Below the pieces are notes generated by a model, which searched no databases, was not told the origin of the DNA, and saw only the letters and a list, made by a program, of their open reading frames with translations. A stretch of DNA of 64,000 bases, from contig NZ_QGTQ01000003.1 of assembly GCF_003182255.1 (NCBI RefSeq), positions 384,537-448,536 of the forward strand, given 5' to 3'. The position numbers and the translations under genes were made by a program. Shown piece by piece: positions 51,068 to 58,093 of the stretch. Numbering within the stretch: position 1 is the first letter of the stretch; each line of letters opens with the position of its first letter. This DNA is from Paenibacillus cellulosilyticus (GTDB lineage: Bacteria; Bacillota; Bacilli; Paenibacillales; Paenibacillaceae).

Positions 51068-52051
51068 ATGGAAGTCCAACAGAAGGAGCTACACGCCATT
51101 AGACCATTGATCGAGCAGAGAGCAGATCCTTTTATTTACCGACATTCGGACGGTTATTATTATTTCGTAGCTTCCGTTCCTGAATATGATCGAATTGAAA
51201 TCCGTAGGGCACAGAACCTTGAGGAGCTTGCTGCTTCGACTCCTGTAGTAATCTGGAGAAAGCGCGATACGGGTATCCTTAGCGCTAATATTTGGGCACC
51301 TGAGCTGCATTTTATCGACGGCAAATGGTACGTTTATTTCGCTGCCGCACATACGACGGAAACGATTGAAGGCTTGTTCGACCATCGGATGTACGTGCTG
51401 GAGAATGACAATGCCAATCCGCTGGAAGGCAGCTGGACGGAGAGGGGGCAGGTTCGGACCGCTTGGGAAAGCTTCGCCCTCGATGCCACTGTCTTTGAGC
51501 ATAACGGCAGCCTCTATTATGTATGGGCACAAAAGGATCCGAAAATCGAAGGCAACTCTAATCTGTACATTTCTAAAATGAGCAATCCGTGGACGCTGAC
51601 TGGGCCGCAAACGATGATTACGAAGCCGGAATATGACTGGGAGATCATCGGGTACAAAGTGAACGAAGGCGCGGCATTCCTTCGAAAGGGCAATCGGGTA
51701 TTCCTCTCTTACTCGGCTAGCGCCACTGATTTCAATTATTGCATGGGCCTGCTTGAAGCGGATGCGGACGCGGATTTGCTCGATGCCGCCTCATGGCGGA
51801 AGTCGCAAGCGCCGGTTCTCACAACGGATGAGAGCATCTCTCTATATGGTCCCGGACATAATAGCTTCACGGTGTCAGCGGACGACGAGAAGACGCTGTT
51901 TGTGTTCCACGCAAGAACATACAAAGACATTGTAGGAGATCCGTTGTACGATCCGAATCGCCATACATTTGTAGCGGAGCTATTGTGGACGGCTGACGGC
52001 AGACCCGATTTCCGTGGGTCTGTTGCGTCACTCGCACATTCTGCTCAGTAA
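51068..52051 (+). CDS. Glycoside hydrolase family 43 enzyme, cytoplasmic
   Basis: The 327-residue protein has the five-bladed propeller pattern of GH43: catalytic base D20 in RADPFIYRHSDGYYYFVAS, the middle aspartate in FALDATVFEHNGSLYYVWAQ, and the acid glutamate in VNEGAAFLRKGNRVFLSYSA. Members are alpha-L-arabinofuranosidases or beta-xylosidases. There is no signal peptide, which fits breakdown of short oligomers after import by the ABC system of the same operon. AGGTGATAGG precedes the ATG. Confidence 0.92.
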   Translation: MEVQQKELHAIRPLIEQRADPFIYRHSDGYYYFVASVPEYDRIEIRRAQNLEELAASTPVVIWRKRDTGILSANIWAPELHFIDGKWYVYFAAAHTTETIEGLFDHRMYVLENDNANPLEGSWTERGQVRTAWESFALDATVFEHNGSLYYVWAQKDPKIEGNSNLYISKMSNPWTLTGPQTMITKPEYDWEIIGYKVNEGAAFLRKGNRVFLSYSASATDFNYCMGLLEADADADLLDAASWRKSQAPVLTTDESISLYGPGHNSFTVSADDEKTLFVFHARTYKDIVGDPLYDPNRHTFVAELLWTADGRPDFRGSVASLAHSAQ

Positions 52052-52087
52052 ACGTTGGTTCCATTGGCATTTAAATGGCAAGCCCTG

Positions 52088-52119
52088 CGGCCTCGATTAA
52101 TTCGAGGCCGTTTATTTTT
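52088..52119 (+). terminator. intrinsic terminator of the sugar operon
   Basis: CGGCCTCG pairs with CGAGGCCG around ATTAATT; TTTATTTTT follows. Confidence 0.9.
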
Positions 52120-52199
52120 GTCCATGGAACGTAATTTATGGTATTGTCTGTTGCATAGTCCGTCTGAAAATGGTAATCTAATTATCCTTTTTAGCGGTA

Positions 52200-52468
52200 G
52201 TTCAAAAAGTCGTCTTTTGATCACGAAGTGAGTCAGGAAGCCATTCGGCGTCGAAGCTTGCGTTCACCTTCGAAGTCCGGAGGTTATGCTTCCGATGTAG
52301 GTTTCCGCTGGAAACCTTGTATCATGTAGGGTTTGTCTGCACTCCGTTCCTCTGAAGTTATTTGCGTTACTCCAAGTGTTACAACCTTCGAGCAAATAAC
52401 AGCTTCGTAAGCATACGCTTTTCAGGTTCTCGCAATCTTCTCGGTGCTGAAAACCCGACTTTTTGAAC
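52200..52468. repeat. MITE-like non-coding element with nested inverted repeats
   Basis: The 269-bp unit has perfect 13-bp ends (GTTCAAAAAGTCG at 52200-52212, inverted at 52456-52468) that extend imperfectly to about 30 bp. Further inverted pairs nest inside: TATGCTT (52285-52291) with AAGCATA (52409-52415), GTTATTTGC (52357-52365) with GCAAATAAC (52392-52400), and a local GGTTTCCGCTGGAAACC. No gene is encoded and no clear target duplication is seen. It fills the gap between the sugar operon and helD. Confidence 0.7.
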
Positions 52469-52524
52469 ACGTACTTTTATATCGTAACGGCTAGTAGATG
52501 ACACACAATTAGTGGAGGTAAGTT

Positions 52525-54612
52525 ATGTCCGTTCAAAGCATTCATCCGGAGGAAGAGCAGCGGCTAACCCACACTCTTCAAGAAATCGATCGGCAGCTAG
52601 GCGGGATCGGTCCCCGGTATCTTGGCGATGACTACACGGAGCAGGTGCTCGACGCGCAGCGCGAGGAGCGGCGCCAGCGGCTGGAAGTTTCGGCGAAGGA
52701 GCCGTATTTCGGCCGTATCGATTATAAGCATGAGAAAGACAGCGATGCGAAGCCTCTTTATATTGGCAAAGCAGGCGTAGGCGATAACGAGGGAGTTGAT
52801 CCGCTCGTTATCGATTGGCGCGCGCCGATCGCGAGCTTGTTCTATTCGTTCAGCGGCGGGGAAAGCCCGGTGACGTACGAATCGCCAGATGGCGAAGAGA
52901 CAGGCGAGATCATGCTCAAACGCAACATTCTTGTTCGTCAGCGTGAGCTGGTGCGCGTAGTTGACAGCTACGTGCGGGGTGCGGATAACGTTAGCGCAGC
53001 AGACGAATTCCTGTTGTATCGACTCGGGGAGTCGAAGGACAACAAGCTTCGCGACATCGTGTCAACGATACAAGAGGAGCAGGACAACATTATACGCGCT
53101 GAGCGCAACAAAGCGCTGTTCATTCAAGGGGTGGCAGGCTCGGGTAAAACGACGGTTGCGCTCCATCGTCTCGCATACCTGCTGTATCGTTATGCGGGCC
53201 GGATCGCGGCGAACCGCATGATTATTTTTGCACCCAATACGATGTTCCTCGATTATATTTCCGGCGTTCTGCCGGAGCTCGGCGTTGGCGATATCGCGCA
53301 GACGACGTTTGCGGATTGGTCGATTGAGTTGCTGGAGCGAGAAGTGAAGCTGGTGAGTGCAGCTGATACGCTGGAGCACTGGTTCGAGGAGAAACGGACG
53401 CAAGCGGAGCGGGACGAGGCGCCAGGCCGATGGAAGGGACGCGCCGCGTTCCGTGAGATGCTGGATGCGAAGCTGAAGGATGTAGAACACCGAATGGTAC
53501 CGGATACGCCTTTCGAGCCGCATCCAGGATTCAAGCTTTCTCCTACGAAGATTCGCGAATGGTTCGAGACCGATTACGGTGACGATGAACCGTTGATGAA
53601 GCGACGGGAGCGGTTGGCCAGCCGCATGAAGCGTTGGCTGGAATCGGAATGGAAGGACCGCAGGCTGACGGATAAAGCGGCGAAGTCCAAAGCCAACACG
53701 AAGCTGAATGCTTATGTGAAGAAAATGCCGTCGTATACCGCGCCGCAGCTGTATCGCACGCTGTTCGATGGCAAGGATGTACAATTCGATGTTCCGAAGG
53801 CGATCGCCAAACGGACGATGCAGCAGCTAAAGGCTGGCTTCGTCGATCCAGAGGATCTGGCGCCGCTTGTCTATCTTCATATACGGCTGTATGGTCTCGG
53901 CACTCCGATGTTCGACCACATCGTTATCGACGAAGCACAGGATTATTCGCCGATGCAGCTTGAGGCGCTTGCGCTGTGTCAACGGGTTCCGTCGTTGACC
54001 GTACTGGGCGACTTGCAGCAGGGGATTCACGATTATGCAGGCGTTCGACGCTGGAGCGAGCAGATGGATTTGTTCGACTCCTCGATCGTTGGCTACTACG
54101 AGCTTGATCGCAGTTATCGTTCGACGATGGAAATTATCGAGTTTGCGAACCATGTCCTTGCGGGCATGGATGGCGGCGTGAAGCCGGCAACCCCGGTGTT
54201 CCGGAGCGGTGAAGCGGTTGATGTCATTCCTTGCGAGGATGCTTCATGGGAATCGCAGCTATTGGCATCCGTTAAAGCGATGCTTGAGATGGGCGTCTAC
54301 CAGTCGGTGGCGGTGATCGGCCGGACGGCACGGGAATGCGAAGCGATTTATAACGTGCTAACGGATGCCGGCCTGACACCGTCACTGGTACAGAGCAAGC
54401 AGCCAGCCTATAAAGGTGGTCTGACGGTTGTGCCTGTCTATCTGTCCAAAGGGTTGGAGTTCGACGCTGTACTAATCGCAGACGCTGGGGAAGAGGCTTA
54501 TCTCGAAGGTGACGCGAAGCTGCTCTATGTCGGCTGCACACGTGCTCTCCACAAGCTGCAGCTGCTGCATCGTGGGGCTTTGACGCCGCTGGTGAAGCTG
54601 GAAGTAAACTAA
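52525..54612 (+). CDS. helD: HelD-type superfamily 1 helicase (RNA polymerase recycling factor)
   Basis: The 695-residue protein has the HelD pattern: a coiled N-terminal arm (residues 1-60), PYFGRIDYKHEKDSDAKPLYIGKAG and PLVIDWRAPIASLFY, Walker A GVAGSGKTTVALHR (202-215), Walker B IDEAQDYSPMQLEAL, and motif VI YVGCTRALHKLQLL. HelD uses ATP to pull stalled RNA polymerase off DNA. It lacks the rest of the UvrD-type unwinding insert. GGAGG lies upstream of the ATG. The length is slightly shorter than Bacillus HelD. Confidence 0.92.
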   Translation: MSVQSIHPEEEQRLTHTLQEIDRQLGGIGPRYLGDDYTEQVLDAQREERRQRLEVSAKEPYFGRIDYKHEKDSDAKPLYIGKAGVGDNEGVDPLVIDWRAPIASLFYSFSGGESPVTYESPDGEETGEIMLKRNILVRQRELVRVVDSYVRGADNVSAADEFLLYRLGESKDNKLRDIVSTIQEEQDNIIRAERNKALFIQGVAGSGKTTVALHRLAYLLYRYAGRIAANRMIIFAPNTMFLDYISGVLPELGVGDIAQTTFADWSIELLEREVKLVSAADTLEHWFEEKRTQAERDEAPGRWKGRAAFREMLDAKLKDVEHRMVPDTPFEPHPGFKLSPTKIREWFETDYGDDEPLMKRRERLASRMKRWLESEWKDRRLTDKAAKSKANTKLNAYVKKMPSYTAPQLYRTLFDGKDVQFDVPKAIAKRTMQQLKAGFVDPEDLAPLVYLHIRLYGLGTPMFDHIVIDEAQDYSPMQLEALALCQRVPSLTVLGDLQQGIHDYAGVRRWSEQMDLFDSSIVGYYELDRSYRSTMEIIEFANHVLAGMDGGVKPATPVFRSGEAVDVIPCEDASWESQLLASVKAMLEMGVYQSVAVIGRTARECEAIYNVLTDAGLTPSLVQSKQPAYKGGLTVVPVYLSKGLEFDAVLIADAGEEAYLEGDAKLLYVGCTRALHKLQLLHRGALTPLVKLEVN

Positions 54613-54637
54613 ACGGAGTTTAACAAATAAAGTAGAC

Positions 54638-54672
54638 AAAAGCGTACTAAGGCTGCTTAGTGCGCTTTTATT
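54638..54672 (+). terminator. intrinsic terminator after helD
   Basis: AAAAGCGTACTAAG pairs with CTTAGTGCGCTTTT with one mismatch around GCTG; TATTTC follows. Confidence 0.85.
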
Positions 54673-54801
54673 TCGGAAATATTTGCTGCTTGAGATTTGA
54701 TTTTCATCTCCGTGAAGGTTCATAATTAGTTGTAGAGATAGTGGAGTTAACGCACGCTCACAATTAGAGCAACTAGGCAGGCTTAAGGAGGCATGATTTG
54801 G

Positions 54802-55095
54802 ATGAAAAAGGAACATATCGTACACTTCAAGATTATTCACGGTAAAGAGGTCAAGGAACTTCGGGGACTGCTATATCTGGAGGGGGATGAGGAACCGAAT
54901 GCAGAGGATTATGCGCGCCTTTTGAAGGATTACGGACATGATATTACAAGATTAATTGATCCTTATCATTTTATTTATGAAGCTCAAAAGGATGGAGAAA
55001 TTTATAAAATCGATGTGCTTGAGAATTATGAGAAGAGCAGTCGTGATCCTGAGGCAGAACATCTGGCAAAAAACTTCATGAAGCATGACTATTAA
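54802..55095 (+). CDS. Unknown small acidic protein
   Basis: The 97-residue product (MKKEHIVHFKIIHGKEVKEL at the start) is acidic, soluble and not assigned to a family. It has YLEGDEEPNAEDYARLLKDYGHDITRL and DPYHFIYEAQKDGEIYKIDVLENYE. AAGGAGG lies ten bases before ATG 54802; an earlier in-frame ATG at 54793 is too close to that site. It is closed by a terminator, so it is a single-gene unit. Confidence 0.65.
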   Translation: MKKEHIVHFKIIHGKEVKELRGLLYLEGDEEPNAEDYARLLKDYGHDITRLIDPYHFIYEAQKDGEIYKIDVLENYEKSSRDPEAEHLAKNFMKHDY

Positions 55096-55138
55096 TGGAA
55101 TGAAATTATTGGATACATAAATATTGATTATTGTGAAA

Positions 55139-55166
55139 GAGGGAGCACTTGCGCTCCCTCATTTTC
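55139..55166 (+). terminator. intrinsic terminator after the small acidic gene
   Basis: GAGGGAGC pairs with GCTCCCTC around ACTTGC, followed by ATTTTC. Confidence 0.8.
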
Positions 55167-55196
55167 GATTGTCAAGAACCTTTGCGGCCTTCCTGC

Positions 55197-55730
55197 TTAC
55201 TTGCGTACCGCTTCATAAACAAATTTCTGTTTCCCATTCGCAGGTGCTTTGCCATATTCGAAATCAGCCGAAACGACCACATCGGAGAAGCCGATGCTTT
55301 CTAAAACGAGTTTAAACTCTTCGACGCCGTACCAACGTAAAGCAAAACGCTGCAATTCTGTCTGGAGAAGTGCGCCATTACGCCATTTTTCATATTTTAT
55401 CAATGACACTTTGTATTGCTTGTACAAGTCTGCTTCAAGAAGCTTGCCTTCCATTGTGATGATATCTCCATTCGGCAATGCAAACGTCGACGTTCCACCG
55501 AACTGACCGCACTCAAAGTTAGTGTCAGGCAAAAAAAGATCTAGCATAAGTCGCCCACCGGGGTGAAGATGGTCGTAAAGGCGCTGTAATGCGCGAAGTG
55601 ATTCTTCTCGTTGTTCAATTAACAAGAATGAACCACCTGGAATAATGATTGCAGTGAATTTATCCCTTCCGTACCTTATTAATGGACGTGACGGATTTAA
55701 GCATTTGCATGTGAATCACTCACCTTCTTG
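55197..55730 (-). pseudogene. SAM-dependent methyltransferase, N-terminally truncated
   Basis: The minus-strand frame encodes the C-terminal half of a class I methyltransferase: DKFTAIIIPGGSFLLI, HPGGRLMLDLFLPDTNF and GFSDVVVSADFEYGKAP. The frame is open upstream to about 55,730 but has no start codon. The first ~90 residues, including the SAM-binding glycine motif, are missing. A ribosome site with ATG (AGAAGGTGAGTGATTCACATG) precedes the region but reads MQMLKSVTSINKVRKG and stops in another frame. It is most simply a decayed gene. Confidence 0.75.
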
Positions 55731-55807
55731 TAAAATTGTCTCAATTATAAATTCAAGGTAGAATATGGTCAACAGAATAATAGACAGTACATACCGAACA
55801 CAGGACT

Positions 55808-55836
55808 TGTCGCAAGTATAGGCTAGTTTTTCGAAT
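55808..55836 (+). promoter_or_regulatory. candidate ECF-type promoter ahead of the YCII gene
   Basis: TGTCGC (55808-55813) and CGAATA (55832-55837) with an 18-base spacer resemble the TGTCGA/CGA elements reported for ECF42 targets, which would fit autoregulation by the downstream sigma factor. By-eye match only. Confidence 0.35.
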
Positions 55837-55923
55837 AATTTTTCTGGCTATGTAGAAATCGCAACAATTGAAACGACATCATAACGTAACCACAATCAAG
55901 GATATTTTAGAGGAGGAGTATGT

Positions 55924-56271
55924 ATGAGTTACACGTTGATGTTGTTCGAGAGTCAGGAGGATTTTGCGGCAAGAACGGATCCAGCGCGGCAGCAACAATA
56001 TTTAGCAGGCTGGACGCACTATGTGCGTGCTATGCACGAGGCTGGAATTGTCGTATATGGATCAGGTCTCTATGCGCCAGAGACAGCTGCAACGATGAAG
56101 CGGCATGGTGGCGAAACTTTGGTTCAGGACGGGCCGTTTGCTGAGACAAAAGAACAGCTTGGCGGGATTATGGTGATCGATGTTCCAGACGTGGACACTG
56201 CATTAGAGTGGGCTGCTCGAGCACCCGTCGCTGCGGTTGAGGTCAGACAGAACATCCCACCGTTGAAGTAA
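55924..56271 (+). CDS. YCII/DGPF-domain protein linked to ECF sigma factor
   Basis: The 115-residue protein starts MSYTLMLFESQEDFAARTD and contains VQDGPFAETKEQLGGIMVIDVPD, the DGPF motif of the YCII-related family, and ends VEVRQNIPPLK. Such proteins are encoded next to ECF42 sigma factors across many phyla; their activity is not known. GGAGGAG precedes the ATG. Seven bases separate it from the sigma gene. Confidence 0.9.
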   Translation: MSYTLMLFESQEDFAARTDPARQQQYLAGWTHYVRAMHEAGIVVYGSGLYAPETAATMKRHGGETLVQDGPFAETKEQLGGIMVIDVPDVDTALEWAARAPVAAVEVRQNIPPLK

Positions 56272-56278
56272 GTTCGCT

Positions 56279-57508
56279 ATGGAAATAAATCAAGTCATTG
56301 AGAAAACGGCACGTGATGCATATGGCCGATTGCTCTCCTATTTGGCAGTAAATTGGCGGGACCTTCAAGCAGTCGAGGATGCTATTGGAGATGCTTTTCT
56401 CGCCGCGCTGGAAACTTGGCCTAAGGCAGGCGTTCCGAATAAGCCTGAAGCATGGCTGGTTACTGCCGCCCGTAGGAGGCTTATCGATCGAGCACGACGT
56501 ACCCGTATTTCCGAAAGCGCGCTGCCGACACTTGCTGCCATATCAGAAGATGCACAACGTCTGAGTTCTTCAAGTGCTGTCTTTCCGGACGAACGATTGA
56601 AGATGATGTTTCTGTGCACGCATCCGACAATTGATGCTGTGATGCGAACGCCGCTTATGCTGCAGACGGTGCTGGGAATCGACGCAGCTCGAATCGCATC
56701 AGCATTTATCATCAAGCCCTCGACGATGAGTCAGCGACTTACCCGGGCAAAAGCAAAAATTCGTGCCGAACGCCTCACTTTTGAAATGCCTGATGCAGAA
56801 GAGATTCCGGATCGTCTCGATCCTGTTCTGGAGGCCATTTATGCTGCTTACGGGAGCGGGTGGGATGAGGCGGACACAGCAGACTCGCCTCGCAAAGGAT
56901 TGGCGGAGGAAGCCATTTATTTAGGAAAGCTGCTTCTTCCATTCGCCCCTCGCGAACCGGAGGTTTACGGTCTTCTAGCGCTGATGCTGCACTGTGAAGC
57001 GCGCCGTGAGGCGCGGCATGACGGAGAGGGGAACTATATTCCCCTCTCCGAGCAAGATTGCACGCGATGGGACCAACGCCTGATCATGGAGGCGGAGCAA
57101 TATCTACATACCGCCTCGCAAGCAGGTCGTATTGGTCGATTTCAACTCATGGCAGCGATTCAATCGGTACATGCACAACGCTTATGGACGGGGCGTACCG
57201 AGTGGGTGCCAATTGCTCAGTTGTACGAAGGCCTTGTTCGTAATTACCCAACTCTTGGAGCGTTGGTCGGTCGAGCTGCCGCGGTCGCGGAGGCTTATGG
57301 ACCGGAACACGGCATCGCATTACTCGAAGCTATACCATCTGAAGAAGTAGTTAACTATCAGCCCTATTGGGCGCTTGCCGGTCATCTATATAAGCAGGTG
57401 GAACGCATAGAAGATGCTCTTTCTGCGTATAGTCGGGCGATTGGACTAAGTACAGATAGGTCCGTTCGACAGTTTTTAAGCCGTTTGGCTTCTGTTTTAG
57501 GCATATAA
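56279..57508 (+). CDS. ECF42-type RNA polymerase sigma factor with C-terminal extension
   Basis: The 409-residue protein has sigma region 2 (AYGRLLSYLAVNWRDLQAVEDAIGDAFLAALETW, PEAWLVTAARRRLIDRARR) and region 4 (MLQTVLGIDAARIASAFIIKPSTMSQRLTRAKAKIR), then a ~230-residue helical extension with TPR-like features (YQPYWALAGHLYKQVERIEDALSAYSRAIGL). This layout and the adjoining DGPF gene define group ECF42, in which the extension is needed for activity and no classic anti-sigma factor is used. The ATG at 56279 follows a weak site, suiting coupling to the upstream gene. Confidence 0.92.
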   Translation: MEINQVIEKTARDAYGRLLSYLAVNWRDLQAVEDAIGDAFLAALETWPKAGVPNKPEAWLVTAARRRLIDRARRTRISESALPTLAAISEDAQRLSSSSAVFPDERLKMMFLCTHPTIDAVMRTPLMLQTVLGIDAARIASAFIIKPSTMSQRLTRAKAKIRAERLTFEMPDAEEIPDRLDPVLEAIYAAYGSGWDEADTADSPRKGLAEEAIYLGKLLLPFAPREPEVYGLLALMLHCEARREARHDGEGNYIPLSEQDCTRWDQRLIMEAEQYLHTASQAGRIGRFQLMAAIQSVHAQRLWTGRTEWVPIAQLYEGLVRNYPTLGALVGRAAAVAEAYGPEHGIALLEAIPSEEVVNYQPYWALAGHLYKQVERIEDALSAYSRAIGLSTDRSVRQFLSRLASVLGI

Positions 57509-57520
57509 TAGTCTTCTGAG

Positions 57521-57545
57521 GGCACCTTCCAGAGGTGCCTTATTT
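57521..57545 (+). terminator. terminator after the sigma factor gene
   Basis: GGCACCT pairs with AGGTGCC around TCCAG; TTATTT follows, a modest tail. Confidence 0.65.
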
Positions 57546-57594
57546 GGCGTAACAAACCGTTTCAATACCCTTTGTCAATATTTTTTGTTAACCA

Positions 57595-57626
57595 TTAATA
57601 AAAACCCGGTCCTCAGACCGGGTTTG
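57595..57626 (-). terminator. terminator of the 32-codon minus-strand gene
   Basis: On the minus strand AAACCCGGTC pairs with GACCGGGTTT around TGAG and is followed by TTTATTAA. Confidence 0.85.
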
Positions 57627-57667
57627 GTTATGCGCTTTAAGCTGAGCGAAATGAGCTCAACTCCGGA

Positions 57668-57766
57668 CTACTTTTGAATATTTGGTTTCCCCTGGTCGTT
57701 CGGATCGTTAGATCGAGACGGGTTGCTTTTCGGCTTGTGTTTAGGGGGATTTGTTTTTGTGCTCAT
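57668..57766 (-). CDS. Unrecognised 32-residue basic protein with near-ideal ribosome site
   Basis: The product reads MSTKTNPPKHKPKSNPSRS followed by NDPNDQGKPNIQK. It is very hydrophilic and rich in Pro, Lys, Asn and Ser, with no Cys or Trp. It is preceded by AGGAGGTGAT, a ten-base match to the 16S rRNA tail, seven bases from the ATG, and followed by a terminator in the right orientation, so it looks like a real gene. Composition recalls minor small acid-soluble spore proteins, but no family motif was recognised. Confidence 0.65.
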   Translation of the reverse strand: MSTKTNPPKHKPKSNPSRSNDPNDQGKPNIQK

Positions 57767-57850
57767 TTGTTGGATCACCTCCTGTATTTATCCTTTAGAG
57801 TATTTCACCAAAAACCAAAAATATGAGGAGGAAATACCAGGAGAGATTTC

Positions 57851-58038
57851 GTGAATGAACTGCCTAGTCATGCTGAAAGGTATGTTGGCGACAATGATTT
57901 GTTTTTGGATATATATGAAGGAGACAATCTCTCGCAAGCAGCTGAGGGGAGACCGCCGTTGCTCTTCGTTCCCTGGCGCTTATATAGGAAGTTGGATGTG
58001 GAGCAAATACATGCCTCACTTCATTCGTGATGGGTGCG
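57851..58038 (+). pseudogene. Alpha/beta-hydrolase remnant, frameshifted and truncated
   Basis: From GTG 57851 (AGGAGAG upstream) the frame reads NELPSHAERYVGDNDLFLDIYEG and RPPLLFVP. One base further the other frame continues PGAYIGSWMWSKYMPHFIRDG, the oxyanion-loop region of an alpha/beta hydrolase. An extra C in GTTCCCTGG accounts for the shift. The remaining ~200 residues, including the catalytic Ser and His, are absent because the segment runs into the terminator of the next gene. Confidence 0.75.
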
Positions 58039-58042
58039 TAAT

Positions 58043-58068
58043 AAAAAAGCCGCTCGAATCGAGCGGCC
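58043..58068 (-). terminator. terminator of the SpoIIP-domain gene
   Basis: On the minus strand GCCGCTCG pairs with CGAGCGGC around ATT and six Ts follow. Confidence 0.9.
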
Positions 58069-58093
58069 AATCGTCCCATTATTCCTTGCTTCC

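Noticed and set aside
52264..52470. 68-codon minus-strand frame in the 52.2-kb element
   Set aside because: It spans the inverted repeats, has no ribosome site and ends within the terminal repeat; the block looks non-coding.
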